Notes: generated by a model not told the origin, from the sequence alone. Counted from the first letter of the stretch, positions 10,507 to 23,702 are shown. The stretch: 64,000 nt of DNA from Epiperipatus broadwayi (GCA_028023455.1 JAQFVV010000022.1:7833100-7897099); one strand, 5' to 3'. A program made the numbers and translations.

Positions 10507-11360
10507 ATATATATATGTATATATATTAACAGACATGCTGAAAATATATATATATATATATATTAACAGACATGCTGAAACAATAACCTTATCAACTGTA
10601 TGGAAGAGTTTCCTTATGATAATGAATAAAAATTAAAAACACTAACATATTTAAGTCAGTTTATTCAACAACTACATGATACAATCATCTCTGCTGCAAC
10701 CATATGATTATTATTGTTATTCCAACCAGTTGAGGGCAAGTGTTATATTGTTGAAATGTCAGTATTTTACTTTTATTTTATTTTATTAAACATAATTGCT
10801 CCCAAAAACGTGATCTATAAAACATTGCATGCTTATGAAAACATTCATTTTAAATAAATATATATAATAAAACACGGTTAACTACATTTTTAAACAGTAT
10901 GTAGTATTTTATAATAGTATTTAATATAATTGTGGACACTCTATCAATTAAAACAGGCAAAACTCACTATATATATATTATAACGATCGGATGAAAAGTG
11001 AGTCTTAACGTATCTATACTACAGGGCGCCACTAGGCATTTGAACCTAGAAAATTTATATAGTAGGCAAATACGTAAGTTTGGAAAAAAAATTTTTTTTT
11101 TTTTATATATTTTGATTCCGACCACTAGCCCATTGTCACTAGCTCAGTGGAACAGCAGAGATAATAAAATAATTCTTATCTAAGAATATTTTTTTAAAAA
11201 AGAATAAAATAAGCCACTGCCAGTAATTAACACACAAACATTTATTTAAACATATATAAGATTTAAAATTATTTTAGTATCAGTTTTACATTTTTAAAAT
11301 TTAACTTACATTTTTAACTTTGATTTTAGATTTTAATTTACATTTTAATTTTTTATAAGT
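10507..11360. other. AT-rich spacer with truncated family A end
   Basis: Mostly low-complexity. At 10953-10967 CAGGCAAAACTCACT matches the family A terminal block, suggesting a short remnant. No gene is visible. Confidence 0.4.
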
Positions 11361-13041
11361 TCGCACAGATGGATTTATAAAAGTTTGTTTTATAATGTTG
11401 AGTATAGATCGGTTACATAGATTACATGGTCAAAAACATTTCAAAATAAACATAAACGATTAAAATATAAAGTCATTGATGGAATTGCAGAGGGAAATTT
11501 ATTAGAAACCCAATGGCATTCATCATAAGATGCCACATTGACACCAATAACTTAAAAGACATCCGAATAAATACATTTTAGATACTCACCGTAAGGTATC
11601 ATTATTTACCGAATGTCTATATATTTTGATCAAATATGAAAACCAAAAACATAATTAACCGATAACGAATCCATGCAAGCATCTATACCCAACTTAAATT
11701 TAATGCATTTAGAGTGTCGAGTATGAATAGACTACATAGATTGCATTTGAAAAGAAAATATTTTATCCCTTATTTAACCTTAGGCCAAAAGTTCGCAGTT
11801 AAACCAACGTCAATCCATCTGATATATTGATGTATTCAATGTAATACGAATATGACAGCACAAATATAGGTTAAGAGAAGAAATTGACTCTCATCCAGAT
11901 AGGAATACTACATCTATCTGACGAGAAGAGCAATAAAAAAAACTCCATAGGAAGGGACAGCGTTCTCCATCTTATTATCCCTTCCATAGGCAAAATGGGA
12001 GTGTGCGGTGTATACTAGCAATTCTGCCTGTAGCGAACCTCGTACTACATCTACTAATTACACCAATATATCCAATCCATTGACCTAATTCAACTACAAA
12101 ATGAATAACCTAAGATTACCCTACCCTAATAAAACTTCACAAATCTATATAGCCATTCATGCCTGACTTAAATTTAACATTTATATAATTTAGTTTAACG
12201 AAAAACAGAAATCATAATAAAAACTTAAAGAACAAAAAATAAATAAATAAATAAATGGAAATGATTTTACAAAAGAAATATATCAAATAAAATTATAACT
12301 AATTTAGTCAGATAGGAAACTCTTCTATTTAAAATATTGAAAAGTTTAGCATTTAGAGTTCTTATTGTTTTCAAATTTAGTATATTAATATTCCTTAGAG
12401 TTCATAAAGTTCTTACGGTTTTAGAAATGTTCATTAATTATATAGTTCTTACTGTTTTAGAAAAGTTCATCCTTTACAGTTGCTTGCCGTTTGGAATCCA
12501 GCGTTAAATCCCCCGATGATCCTGTGGCCCTTAATATAGGAAAAATGATGTTTCATTTCTTTTTTTTATAACCACTGAAGGAATTGAAAGTGCATCTTTC
12601 AATCCCTTCACCCCCAACTCTCCAACTTAACACATCTCCATCTTCTCTTAAATTTTTTTCACTCACTAAAAATTTATTTCCAAACTTTTTCTTTTATATG
12701 TAAACTTTCGGATCCAATGGGCATTACGTCATCGATGGTGATGGTCTTTTCGCTGAGGTCCGATTTCCCGATGGATTTCTTTCATTGGCCATTCTGTTCC
12801 TATTGTTTTTCTCTCCTATCTGACCTTTGCTTATACATTTTAAATGCCCAAGGGCTAGTTTACATTTAACTAATTAAAACAATCATTTCCATTTTATGAT
12901 TAATTAATGTGTTTTCCAAACTTAAAGATATATTTTTATCTCTAAATCTTTTTAAGTTTTTGTTGAAAATTTAGTTTTAAAACTTTTTCTTTTTTTTAAA
13001 TAAAGTTTCGTTTAATAATTTTTTTCATCTGTGCGATTTTA
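11361..13041. repeat. Candidate DNA element with short inverted ends
   Basis: A block of higher sequence complexity than its flanks, bounded by an inverted 10-bp match (CGCACAGATG at about 11364; CATCTGTGCG at about 13026). There is no transposase, no clear target duplication and no coding region. The boundary match is short, so this is only a candidate. Confidence 0.25.
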
Positions 13042-13265
13042 TATATATACGAGTTTAAGATAGAATTAATTTTCAATTTTTATGACTTAAAAAAAAAAAA
13101 AGAAGTTTTTAAATGCGAACTTTTCAATGTCTCAATTTTTTAAAAAATAATGTAGCGGTGTATATGCCCATTACAATATATATATATATTGATACGCACA
13201 GCAAGCTAGAGTAATCAATGGATGCCAGAAAGTTTGTGCATAAAATCTCCATCTAGTGCCTACTC

Positions 13266-13325
13266 ATCCAATATCCCCAGACTAGTTTCTGGCTTATGGC
13301 CTTCGTCAGTGGTGGTCATGTGATG
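13266..13325 (-). ncRNA. Hammerhead-like motif, impaired stem I (family A)
   Basis: On the minus strand: CTGACGA (13303-13309), the stem II block, GAAA (13286-13289), the ACTAGT stem III, then TGGGGA and TGGAT of stem I. The upstream partner strand has been replaced by CCACCA next to the core, which pairs only partly with TGGGGA. A 5' truncation of the copy is the simplest reading. Confidence 0.6.
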
Positions 13326-13574
13326 TTTATTGGCTTAAAACCAATCCTGTTTAATAGGATAGTGGTGGCTATGGTTATTAAAGAACCAAAGACACCAAAA
13401 TGTATGGGTACTGAACTGGGTTCAGACCCATATGACTATATAAGCTAATGAGCTTGGATTGAAAACATTAAGGTGTTTTCAGTTTAAAACTCACAGTTTT
13501 GTAGTTAAATTGAGATAAAAGGTGGTTGCTGGAGAGTTGCATTAGATCCTAAGATCTAGGTGCAGTGCTCTCAG

Positions 13575-13633
13575 ATCCAAGGCTCCTCACTGACGAAGGC
13601 CATAAGCCAGAAACTAGTCTGGGGATATTGGAT
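13575..13633 (+). ncRNA. Hammerhead ribozyme, type I (family A)
   Basis: Stem I pairs ATCCA (13575-13579) with TGGAT (13629-13633) and TCCTCA (13584-13589) with TGGGGA (13620-13625), separated by an AGGC/TAT internal loop of the kind that contacts loop II in natural hammerheads. Core: CTGACGA 13590-13596 and GAAA 13610-13613. Stem II is GGC-CATAA-GCC with an A/A mismatch at its base. Stem III is the palindrome ACTAGT, giving a GTC cleavage triplet with the cut predicted after C13619. Every invariant core base is present. The weak points are the A/A mismatch and a 2-bp stem III that would favour dimers. Confidence 0.8.
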
Positions 13634-13800
13634 GAGTAGGCACTAGATGGGGATTTTATGCACAAGCCTTCTGGCATCCATTGATTATTCTAGCTTGCTG
13701 TGTGTGGCAATATATATAGTGAGTTTTGCCTGTTTTAACAACAGTTATACACAAGCATAAGAAGTGATGGTCATCTGATGGTTATTGACTCTATCAATTA

Positions 13801-14164
13801 CCTATAGTTAGCATTTATTTATATAACTATTAATTGATACAAACAGTCTTGTACTCATGTAAACTGACTTATATAAATATGAACTTATACAAATAGTTCC
13901 TCTGATATAGAAAAAGTAAAAACAGAAAAATAGATATCTAAGTCAACACAGATCCTCGGTTCACTTTTGATATATGCTAAGTGAATGTCTTTTGTGAAAG
14001 ATTTTAATGCTTTTTTCCATTTGTTAAAAATATTATTTTCATATTCTTTGCTATAACCAATTGTAAACTTGTACCTGAATGAAAATCTAACTTAAATAAA
14101 AATTCACTGTAAATACAGAATGCTTAACATTATAAACTAGATAACTACAAATATAGTAATATAC
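13801..14164. other. AT-rich spacer
   Basis: No supported feature. Confidence 0.5.
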
Positions 14165-14640
14165 AGAGGCTAAACCTTCCCAATAATAGCACCACTTAAT
14201 GTAAGCCGGAGTAATCAATGGTGCATCCATTGATTACTTTTTGCATAAAAGATTTGTGCATAAAATTCCTATCTAGTGTCTACTCATCCAATATCCCCAG
14301 ACTATTTTCTTGCTTGTGGATTTCATCAGTGAGGAGTCTTGGATCTGTGAACACTAAGATAATAAGTTAAAAGGTGTTTGCTGGATGATTTCATTAGGTC
14401 ATAGGATTTAGGTGCAGTGCTCTAAGATCTAATGCTCTTTACTGATGAAAGCTACAAGCTATAAAATAGCTGGGAATATTGGATGAATAGGTACTAGATA
14501 GGGATTTAATGCACAAAGCTTCTTGCATTCATTGATTACTCTGGCTTGCACTGAATGGTACTACTCTATGGAGAGTTTAGTCTCTGTGTAAACAGCTTGT
14601 ATAAGCATAAACAATGATCATATGATGTATAGTGTATATT
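14165..14640. mobile_element. Ribozyme-bearing repeat family A, diverged inverted dimer
   Basis: Left arm 14195-14355 and right arm 14410-14630 are inverted relative to each other and share the ATCCAATATCCCCAG block and outer sequence ending CATAAACAATGATCATATGATG. It is more diverged than the 13.2-kb copy. Both hammerhead regions are damaged. Confidence 0.75.
14286..14344 (-). ncRNA. Hammerhead-like motif, decayed stem II (family A)
   Basis: The minus strand keeps stem I intact (ATCCA/TGGAT and TCCTCA/TGGGGA), the CTGATGA core (14323-14329) and GAAA (14306-14309). The stem II strands have drifted to AATCC and GCAA and no longer pair well. Probably inactive. It supports the stem I model because both stem I strands are unchanged. 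Confidence 0.6.
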
Positions 14641-15205
14641 TTATACATATATTTCATTACATTACACATAATTTTATATCTGATGTAATATATGATTCAC
14701 AGCATTCAGAAATCTTCTTCTTAGCCCATTGTAATAGAAGATGTTAGAAGATATACATATATTATCCAGAAATGGTCTATTCTTTTTATATTTTCTAATA
14801 TTCTGTTTTATAATAAACATACAATAGTGCTTCACTACTTTGATTACTATAAGTTTTAGATCTTTAATATAATAAAATATAAAAATGATTTTATTATTAT
14901 ACATATTGAAATATTGTGTTTTTACATTTTGAGTTTAGAGTTTATATCTGCACTAGAAGTGATATGATATTTTCTAGGCTAATAAATGATTGATAATAAT
15001 CATTAATGCATTTATTTGAAGTGAATGATGTCAAATCATGTGCAGAAAATGTAACACATAGTAAATCAAATTATAATATATATATAATATGTTAAATTAA
15101 ATATTTTCATGGATTGTTATTATAATAAAGAATAGATATAAGATTATATCCATGTAAACAGAGATAACTTTAATCTTTGATGTTGCCAGGAAACTATTAA
15201 TTAAA
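14641..15205. other. AT-rich spacer
   Basis: No supported feature before the SINE target site. Confidence 0.5.
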
Positions 15206-15345
15206 TGACAATCCTCCTGTCAAGCATTGTTAGCCGAGAGGTCATCGCACCTATCTTGCAAGCAAGTAGTTGGTTGCAGATGGGGGTGGGTTTGCGGTAT
15301 CTGCCAATGCTATGACATGAAAAAAAACAACTGACAATCCTCCTG
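15206..15345 (+). mobile_element. tRNA-derived SINE with 14-bp target duplication
   Basis: The insert at about 15220-15331 is flanked by the exact direct repeat TGACAATCCTCCTG (15206-15219 and 15332-15345), the signature of LINE-mediated retroposition. The insert has a tRNA-like head starting GCATTGTTAGCCGAGAGG, which fits a pol III A box, and ends CCAATGCTATGACATG followed by an A-rich tail. GCATTG and CAATGC form an acceptor-like stem. The B box is degenerate in this copy. Confidence 0.85.
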
Positions 15346-15433
15346 AGACTAAACATGTTTTCTTCATTAACCAATAACTTTTTTGTTGGAGTTTTATTGA
15401 AATAAAAGAGGCATATATAATAAAAAAGATATA

Positions 15434-18400
15434 CACCTGGGTCTCGTTTTATGCAGTAGATAGGTTCCATAGAAAACCTGCATTAAAAAAATCACACAAA
15501 AATAGACTTGACTTATCTTGAAAAATGGGGGATAGATGCTGTAATTTTCAGAATTTGCATAAAAGCAAAGCAACAAGGAAGAATTACTTTAAAATTTGCA
15601 TTAAAAAAATAAGCAATTAAAGTATGACTAATAAAAAATTTCAAATATTTGAAAAAAATTAATACAAGACAAACTTTTTTTATTACTACAGTATTTAATT
15701 TTACATTTTTCATACATATTTTAATCATTACCACTGTAACAGTCAGAAAACGTGTGACTCGTAAACATAGTGCAGAATTCGATCACCATACAGAACAGCA
15801 GCACCATCGAGTAGCGAAGCCACCCGTTGTACTAAGTTCGAAAATAGTTTATCGGTTCCTCAATACAATCCATGAAACAACGCATCTGAAGCGACATTAG
15901 TAAATATTTCCTTAGGCACGGTGGTCAGGGATATGCAAGAGACTCATGATTTTATTCTCGAATCAGCCAATAATCAAACTAATATTAACTAAACATTCAT
16001 ATTTACATAATCGAGGAAATATATAGAATGGGTATCGAATAAATGAAACGTAAATGCAGCCATATAGTTTAAAATTATTTATTAATACATTTTAATAAAA
16101 TCATTGACTAATAATATTTTATGGACTAACAGCTTCCGTTGTGGGATTTGCGACATGATTATATTTTAAAGAATACATTTATTTATTTGTTTACAAAAGG
16201 AATTATTTATTTGAGGGCGTAATCTAGCTACCTAAAATTCTCGAGTAAGTATTTCTAATGCATGCTGGGAGGGATTTATACCTTTGCAATGCAAGAGTCT
16301 AAAGTATGGGTTATAAGAGTAATGGCAGACATATATTTATTTAATTAAAATATTTATTTATAACTAAGGGCAAACATTTATTTTAGAGTGATTTATGAAG
16401 ATAATGCAGAGGCGGAGTGATATATAGAATAATAAAATTAAGTAAAGGAACACGTGGTACGCTTTAGAAAGGCGATATGGAATGGCAGTATATTGAAACT
16501 GCAATGCCGCAAATGGGTTTATAAGAGTGATGGGCTGGTCTCTGCCTCGTCCTGATGAAGTAAGGTGTCACATAAGCATAACCAGGGACAAGCGGTCCGT
16601 GTCACAGTTTTGCCAGCTGGCTGCATGACGTTGTCAAATCCTATGGGAGCACCCATTATGCCCGCTTGTGTAGGACGACTGGGGTTAATTTCAACCCTGA
16701 AGAATCCGGAAATTTCATGGCAGAATGGATCATCACATCTCTAAAACGTAACACATATATACTGTATAAACGATTATGATGAGATTTAAATAGATTTCTG
16801 ACTTGGCCCTACACTATCAACATTTACTAAAGAACGTTGGTGACTCTTAAAGAAATGTAATTTTCTGGAATTATTCATGATGATTTAATAAATACAAAAC
16901 CTATATAAATTGGGAATTATTATAACTAATACATCAGCCATTTGCAAAGTTGTAGACCCCTGCATTACCATAAATGAAGCATTGAATGTGTGTCGGATTA
17001 TATGAAAATTAAATTATTTATGAAAGTAATGTTAATGAAATCTGACACGCATTCACTATTTCAAGCGATCATAGATTTAAACTTTGAACATTGAGACAAT
17101 TATTAGCATGCAATAATTAAATAATAAATATAGATAAAATGTAGATTTTAGAAATACGCACCCAAGAAAGATAGAATAAGGTAAGTTAAATTATTAGAGA
17201 AATTTACACATTAGGTTAATTATTCAATTTTAGTTATACAAATGATAGTTTTTACATTTTATAATTGAGATAAGTATTATGAAGAAGAGCTATAGCATAT
17301 TATTAGAGTACTCTAGAGTTTGAACACAGACAGGTACCTGTTTTATAAGAAGTTTTCTGATTCCATTAGTTTAGCAGCAAAAAGTTCACGAGTGGCAATT
17401 CTTTCTTGTATTTAGATATTTCATTTAATTTCACAGCAGCAGCAGCTTTTTCATTTATTTCAGGAAGCAGATCTTCATGGTGAATTTATGATGGGCAATG
17501 GAAAGTTTGGCATCCGATAGGCCATCTCCCGATGGAGAATAATCTAGGTGCTTTACTCGGTCATACCTTGGCAGGAACAAATTATTTTATTATTTTTGGA
17601 GACTCTCAGTGATCGAGAGCAAAGCTAAAGTTTAAGTGAATGTCTCCAGCAAGTCTAAGATGGCTTCTTTTCTTATCTTGATCTCTCACATTTTTGTTAA
17701 GATATTTTTAGGTTCTACTTAATCTGCCCTGAGGATAATCAATGCATTTTGTTGGTTTTTAATTAAAGAAAGCTGCCGTTCTATTGTTTACAGTTTACAT
17801 TTACTAATTACATTTTGGGGAATTTTTCTTTAATTAATCTATTATCTATCACTGACTGATGCTTTTAAATTTCAAAAACAAAAAGGGAACATAAGATTAT
17901 TTTAACTTTTAATTAAATATTACATCAGATTTTTTTAGAATTATTATTAAACGAAATTTAAACAAAGCAATAAATACAAACTTTATAATCCAAAATAAAT
18001 GATTAAAATTATACAAAATTATATAACTAAAAGAAATCTAAATTATATTATTTTATCCCTATTTATTGCGTTTAATTTGAGATCGAAATGTGTGCATGTT
18101 TATGCTGAATTCTACATATATTTATACATTTTAATATTGCTACACACACAATTCGATGCCAAAAAGTTTAAATTTGGGCAGAATAGACCGGTCAGTGAGA
18201 GACGACAGAAAAAGGTGAAACTTAAGATTCAAATACGAATCTTATTGTTTTACCACTAGCGTTCATTTGTAAACTGGTAAGAACTCAGACTCAATGTGAT
18301 GTGATGTATTGTAGCTTCTCCTTAAATGAAGTCAAGAATCTCTCAGCAATTATGCCCAGAAAAACCTGTTAGCCACTTTATTTTTATTCATGATGTGATG

Positions 18401-18923
18401 TACAACTAGCACCACTTTCTGTCTTATGCTGTGTTAATGGTTTTTTGTTTCTATATTAAAAAAATGAAATTGCAATCAAAACAAAATATTATACATTATC
18501 ATTAGAAAGATTATTTTCAGTTTATAAAATCTTCGTTTTTTATTTTAAAAATCTAAAAGATTATTTATTTCTGTTATATATAACAAAGTACATTTTAAAA
18601 GTTTACATTTTTTGAATATTTATTGCAATATTTTTATATGTAAGTATAAATCTATTATTATTATTTACTTATTAGTATAAATAGGTTATTTACATAGAAG
18701 CTAAAAATCTAAATACTACTTCAGGCCATATTCACATTAGCTGCTAATATAATGTTACATTTTTGAAAAAAAAAAAGTATTTCAAGTGAAAATAAGTTAT
18801 TAATAATTTAAATTTCTTGATATCTAATAAATATAGTGAAATATGAAAGATATTAAGGAGAAACATGAATCACATAACTTCAAAATCACATTAAAATAAT
18901 CTGCATAAAACGAGACCCAGGTG
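15434..18923. mobile_element. pogo/Tigger-like DNA transposon, no intact transposase
   Basis: Perfect inverted ends: the 26 bases at 15431-15456 are the exact reverse complement of 18901-18926, beginning CACCTGGGTCTCGTTTTATG inside a TA dinucleotide on each side, as for Tc1/mariner-superfamily TA target sites. CTCGTTTTAT near the end resembles pogo/Tigger termini. The 3.5-kb interior has more complex sequence than its surroundings but no DDE transposase or CENP-B-type domain that I recognise. Two short open frames (15649-15900 and 17999-18259) show no motif. It is non-autonomous or heavily decayed. Confidence 0.6.
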
Positions 18924-18926
18924 TAT

Positions 18927-20617
18927 ATATATAAAAGAATTTTTTTAACAAACTTAATAAGACTTTATTTAAAAAAATATAAAGCACTCTAGTAGTCTTG
19001 AAGGTAATCTATTTAACAAAAAATTATTCAGTTCATTACACAGGAAAAGATAAAAGTTTTAAATTTTAGAAAGCAAAAAAGTGTATAACTGTATATATGG
19101 TTATCTTGAAAAAATAAATCATGTTTTTTTTAGGCTTCAATTAGTTTATTTTTTATTTTTTATTTAATCAGACTATTCATAGTCAATTTAGATAACTATT
19201 TACTATTGATCAGTAAATAGATATCTAGTCATTTTTAGTTAAAAGATAAAAACTAATTGGAAAGGTTAATGAATGTTGCACTACTTAGTTATCTTTATGA
19301 AATGTATAAATCAAAAGTCAATAAAGCAAAACACACATAACAATAATAAACACAGTTTTATTTTAGTAATAACATCCAAGTAGTCTTTACATCTTCTGAA
19401 ACAATTGCTATTACTACCTTTGATAAGGCAGTTGCATCATTAGATAACAATAATATTATATTACCTTTTCTTTTAAATTAAGCAAATATGCATACTAAAT
19501 ATATATATTATTTATTACCCAGGTGTCATATCAAGGATAAAATTATATGCACACATAAGATTAATCATATTAGAAAATAGATAATGCATACATATAAAAA
19601 AATACAAAATAAAAGTACACACCTTACCCTAAATTTAGTATATATATAATATTTAGAGTAAAGTCGATTAATATAAAGAAAAAAATAATATTAGTTAATG
19701 ATTAACAACTGCAAGAAAGAAATATATATATATGTTTATAAATATACTGACAAAATAAATATACTCTAATAATTATTTTTTTGCTCTTTGTCTTTTATCT
19801 TTTTCCAGAATACATAGTTATACAAAAATTGACACTTTGGACTAATGATGATAATTCTTGGGATGAGTTTTCTTACTCCCTATTTGTTCATGATGTTTTA
19901 AAATATCCTTTCCAATGAATTCTCAGTTCACTGGTTTCTCATGTGCAATTTATGATTAAACAATTTTATCCATATGGTTTTTAGAAAAACTGGATTTTTT
20001 CAATTAGCAAAATGGGTCATGATATTTATTCAATGATCAGTCTATATTTTTCTGGTTATTGTCAGTAAATCTTCTTTCTTCTCTCTTAGTAAGGTACATT
20101 TTGTACTCATGCATGATAGAGCTGGAATGGAGCAATTAATTTTTTTTCATGGTAGATCGTGCAAGCTGAATAACTTCCTTTCTTTTTGTGGAGTGCCATA
20201 TATTCAGAAATGGACGACAAGAGTTTTATTAGCAGATTATTTGTTTAAAATTTAACTTATATACATACTAAACCTTCTGAATTTTCATTTTTTAATATAT
20301 ACATACATGGTTTAATGGTTTTCCCAATAAAAAAAAAATATACTAGCTTTTTTCTCTGCTAAGAAGACGTAATTTGCATCCCATTTTCTCAAAATGTGAA
20401 CTGACTGACCTAAATTTTTTATTAACTGCTCTTTTTATAGCATATCAAACTCAATTATACTTCAATCCAACTCTCTATAAGGTATTTATTAACAAACTGC
20501 ATAACTAAATCATTTCTCTTACAATCATTATCAATACTTGTTTTTTAAAAAGCACAGAAAAGAAAACATCATGATGATTAATTACCATTAGAAATAGAAA
20601 AAGAGAAAACCGAGAAA
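18927..20617. other. AT-rich spacer
   Basis: No supported gene or repeat. Confidence 0.5.
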
Positions 20618-20719
20618 GCATTGGTGGTCGAGAGGTCAGCGACAGCTGCTTTACAAGCAGTTGTCTCGGGTTAGCGGGTTTGCATCCCGGCTGATGCTAT
20701 GACACATGAGAAAAAAAAA
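20618..20719 (+). mobile_element. tRNA-derived SINE
   Basis: An 80-base head folds as a full cloverleaf by eye. Acceptor stem GCATTGG/CTGATGC; D stem GTCG/CGAC; anticodon stem GCTGC/GCAGT with loop TTTACAA; a long variable region; T arm with loop TTTGCAT. It is followed by TATGACACATGAG and an A-rich tail, so it is a retroposed copy and not a working tRNA gene. No clear target duplication is visible. Confidence 0.8.
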
Positions 20720-22273
20720 TTATATATATGTTTTGATAATACAAACATTCTGAAATTCCTCATATCATGAAATTGATAATTTTAAGATTGTTACTCTATT
20801 TTTTCATATTCCCAAATTAATTTTATAAGCTAGTTTTCTTTTTTTATTATTTGTTTTTGTATAGAAATATTTGTCTAAGATCGAGTGCAAAAAAACTCAC
20901 ACACTTACTTGACAAAATACTTTATTTAATAATGTTTTAGAATAAAGAAAAAAAAAAGGCTATTAATTATTAGTGTGGTATTAAAATGCTGTTAATTATT
21001 AACTTTCATATTTGACATTTACATTTAATACTTAATGTAGCAATGCATAGCTACAATATATATATAAATAACAATAAGTAAATATTTTTTAAAGAATATA
21101 AGTTATTATTTATGTGATATCTCTAGCTCTCTTTGTACCCAGGGACTTTTTTGCAATAACTTTTAGAATATTGTAAATATTTTTATATAAGTAATACAAG
21201 GTTTCTATATTCTACATTTTGTCAATTAAGTAGAGGTTGTATGCATTTGTTAAGCATCAAACTGCTTAATGTAAAAATAAGTTTTAGGTAAAATCAAGAG
21301 TACAGCTTCTCAAGTTTGGTAATTTAGCTAAATTCGTCTTAATTACATTAAATATAACTATACTATTCTATAACTAAGTCTCAAGAATATTTCTATGAAC
21401 ATAATGTAAACCCTAACATATAAATTCTTACATAATGATAATGGTAGCAATATTCTATGCTATTCCATTATTTAAATGGATTAACTATAAAAATATTTAT
21501 ATACTTCTTTATCTACATATAAGTTAAGAGAAATACTTCAGCTCCAAAAATATTTTAAACAAAGTGGCCATTATTTCTATAAAGACCTTAATATCTCACT
21601 GTAAATAATTCACTTCAACCATTGAAAACATACTTTACAAAAATATAGATATTTCATTATTAAAATATAATTTTAATTTGATATAACCTAATTTAATTCA
21701 ATTTCCCATTCATGCATAGATTAATACTTTCATGCAGAAGAATGCAGCATATGTGATATAAATATTCATCTTTAAATAAAATCTACCTATTCTTCATGCT
21801 TATATGATCTAAAAAAATGCTGAAAATATACTTTTCAAAAATATAATGTAATAAATTGAATAAATTTAACATGCACAAATTACTTTTTTTAAAAAACAAG
21901 TTACATCACTATCAAAATAATCACGAGGGGGGGGGTGTTCATAAGTTAACTACTCCGGGAGTTTTTTGTTCTGTATGTAAATAGGCAATGATGTAGATTG
22001 TAAGGAAATGGAGATAGTTATTTTGTCAACTGTTGTTTATTATAAAGCTTTTTTAGAAATTCTATTGCAGTTAATATTTTAAAATATTTTCACCTTATAA
22101 TAATTAGTAGATTATTTTTAAATAAATGCTTCATAGATGTGTCTCATGCCAGGTGGAAAGACAATTGTTAGTTGAAGGCTAGTGGCTCTTCAAACAAGCT
22201 TGAACTTTTAACTATACCTGACCATAAGTGAATATTTAATAAGAAAAATACATAAAGAAGAAACAGAAACCAG
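20720..22273. other. AT-rich spacer with G9 run
   Basis: No gene is visible. A run of nine G at 21927-21935 stands out from the AT-rich background. Confidence 0.5.
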
Positions 22274-22405
22274 AAAACTAAAAAGAAGTCAAGCATTGGT
22301 GGTCGAGAGGTCAGCGACAGCCGCTTTACAAGCAGTTGTTCCTGGTTAGCGGGTTCGCTTCCCGGCTGATGCTATGACACATGAGGAAAAAAAACTAAAA
22401 AGAAG
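22274..22405 (+). mobile_element. tRNA-derived SINE with 15-bp target duplication
   Basis: The exact direct repeat AAAACTAAAAAGAAG (22274-22288 and 22391-22405) brackets the insert at 22289-22390. The head begins GCATTGGTGGTCGAGAGG at 22293, and GGTTCGCTTCC at 22352-22362 matches the pol III B box. It ends in TATGACACATGAGG plus an A tail. It is close to the 20.6-kb copy, sharing the anticodon loop TTTACAA, which suggests one subfamily. Confidence 0.9.
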
Positions 22406-23702
22406 ACATTTTCAAATATCCTAACACTTCTATCTACATAAACTATTGCCATAACATTTTTAGAATATCTGATTCACTTCCATATTTCCTGCTCCACGAT
22501 CTCCAGTGTTTATCCAAAGATACACACACCTATGTTTTTGCTTTGGAATGCTTATTTTAAATTTATTCAATATTCAAACAAAAACATTACATAATATACT
22601 TTTTTTAAAAAAAATCATTTTTCTTAATTAAATAAATATGTTTATATATTTACATAAAGTTAATAATGCATTTCTCTCTGTCATCTAAACTTAGAGAAAA
22701 CACTCGTGCACACTCACATTCTTTGATTATATAAAAATGAATTTATTTCTATATTAAACATTTTAAAATATGAATTAATTATATATATATATTTCTTTTT
22801 CTTATATTGGTTTAAATTACTAATGTAAAAATATCCCCAAATATTTATTTGAAAAACAAAATATACTTTCAATAAAACAAAATTAGTTTACAACTATTTT
22901 ACCTGTGAATAATAAAATTGTTACAATAAATTCTTAAAATATAAATACAGTCGTAGTATTGGTAATGTAAATAGATTTAATAGTTAAATGCTTGAAAATG
23001 TGGATTTTGTTTAAAAAATAGCTTCAAAATAAGCTAACGATAAAAAAATAATTTTAAACCATATATTTTCTAGGCCTATATAATATATTTATGTAAAGAG
23101 TTTAATGTAATCGAATTTTATTATATTTAAAATCTATACGTATAAAAATAATTAAAATGCAAAAATTTTTAATAAAAAACAATTATTAAAAATATAACCA
23201 ATAAAACACTTACGTAATATATTGTCATTCCTAGCCCTAAAAAAGACCGACAAACAGCTAAAACATTCTAAACAGTTTTAATTTTAAAAAATGTTAAATT
23301 GGTTGTATTTTTATCACTATTAAACTACTCATAAATAATTATAGCTATTATAATTATAGAAAAAGAAAATATAATGATGGATTACATTTAATGCATAAAT
23401 GATAAAAATAAGATTTATCACGCATTTTAATAATGTAAAATTTTATTAAAATTTATTAATATGCTGGAATAAAGTTTGTTGGGAGCAATAAATAATGTCA
23501 GACTATCAGAAATGATGCTCAAACATCATTAATCTTGTGACAGATCCCTTTGCATAATTATCCCAATCTGCAATTGAATAGAATATAAATACATATATGA
23601 TCACTAAGAAAAAAGTGTTAAGAATAAACTAATAAACGTTACATATTTTCAAAATAAATGCATAAAAGATAAAAAGATTTAATGGTAAATAGCTATATAT
23701 TT
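22406..23702. other. AT-rich spacer
   Basis: No supported feature. Confidence 0.5.

Larger units (their letters stand above)
13195..13800. mobile_element. Ribozyme-bearing repeat family A, inverted dimer
   Basis: Two arms in opposite orientation. The left arm (13200-13330) and right arm (13560-13795) share GGATGCCAGAA, CTACTCATCCAATATCCCC and TGGCTTATGGCCTTCGTCAG. The right end carries GAGTTTTGCCTG and then CAAGCATAAGAAGTGATGG, the family's outer end. Between the arms lies about 220 bp of unique sequence. Each arm has a hammerhead core, and the right one is complete. Confidence 0.8.

Noticed and set aside
16545-16620. CTGATGA inside the pogo/Tigger-like element as another hammerhead
   Set aside because: No GAAA box at a workable distance and no stem II.
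20618-20697. Functional tRNA gene with anticodon TAC
   Set aside because: Shared TATGACAC tail, A-rich end, long variable region and sister copies with target duplications show a SINE.
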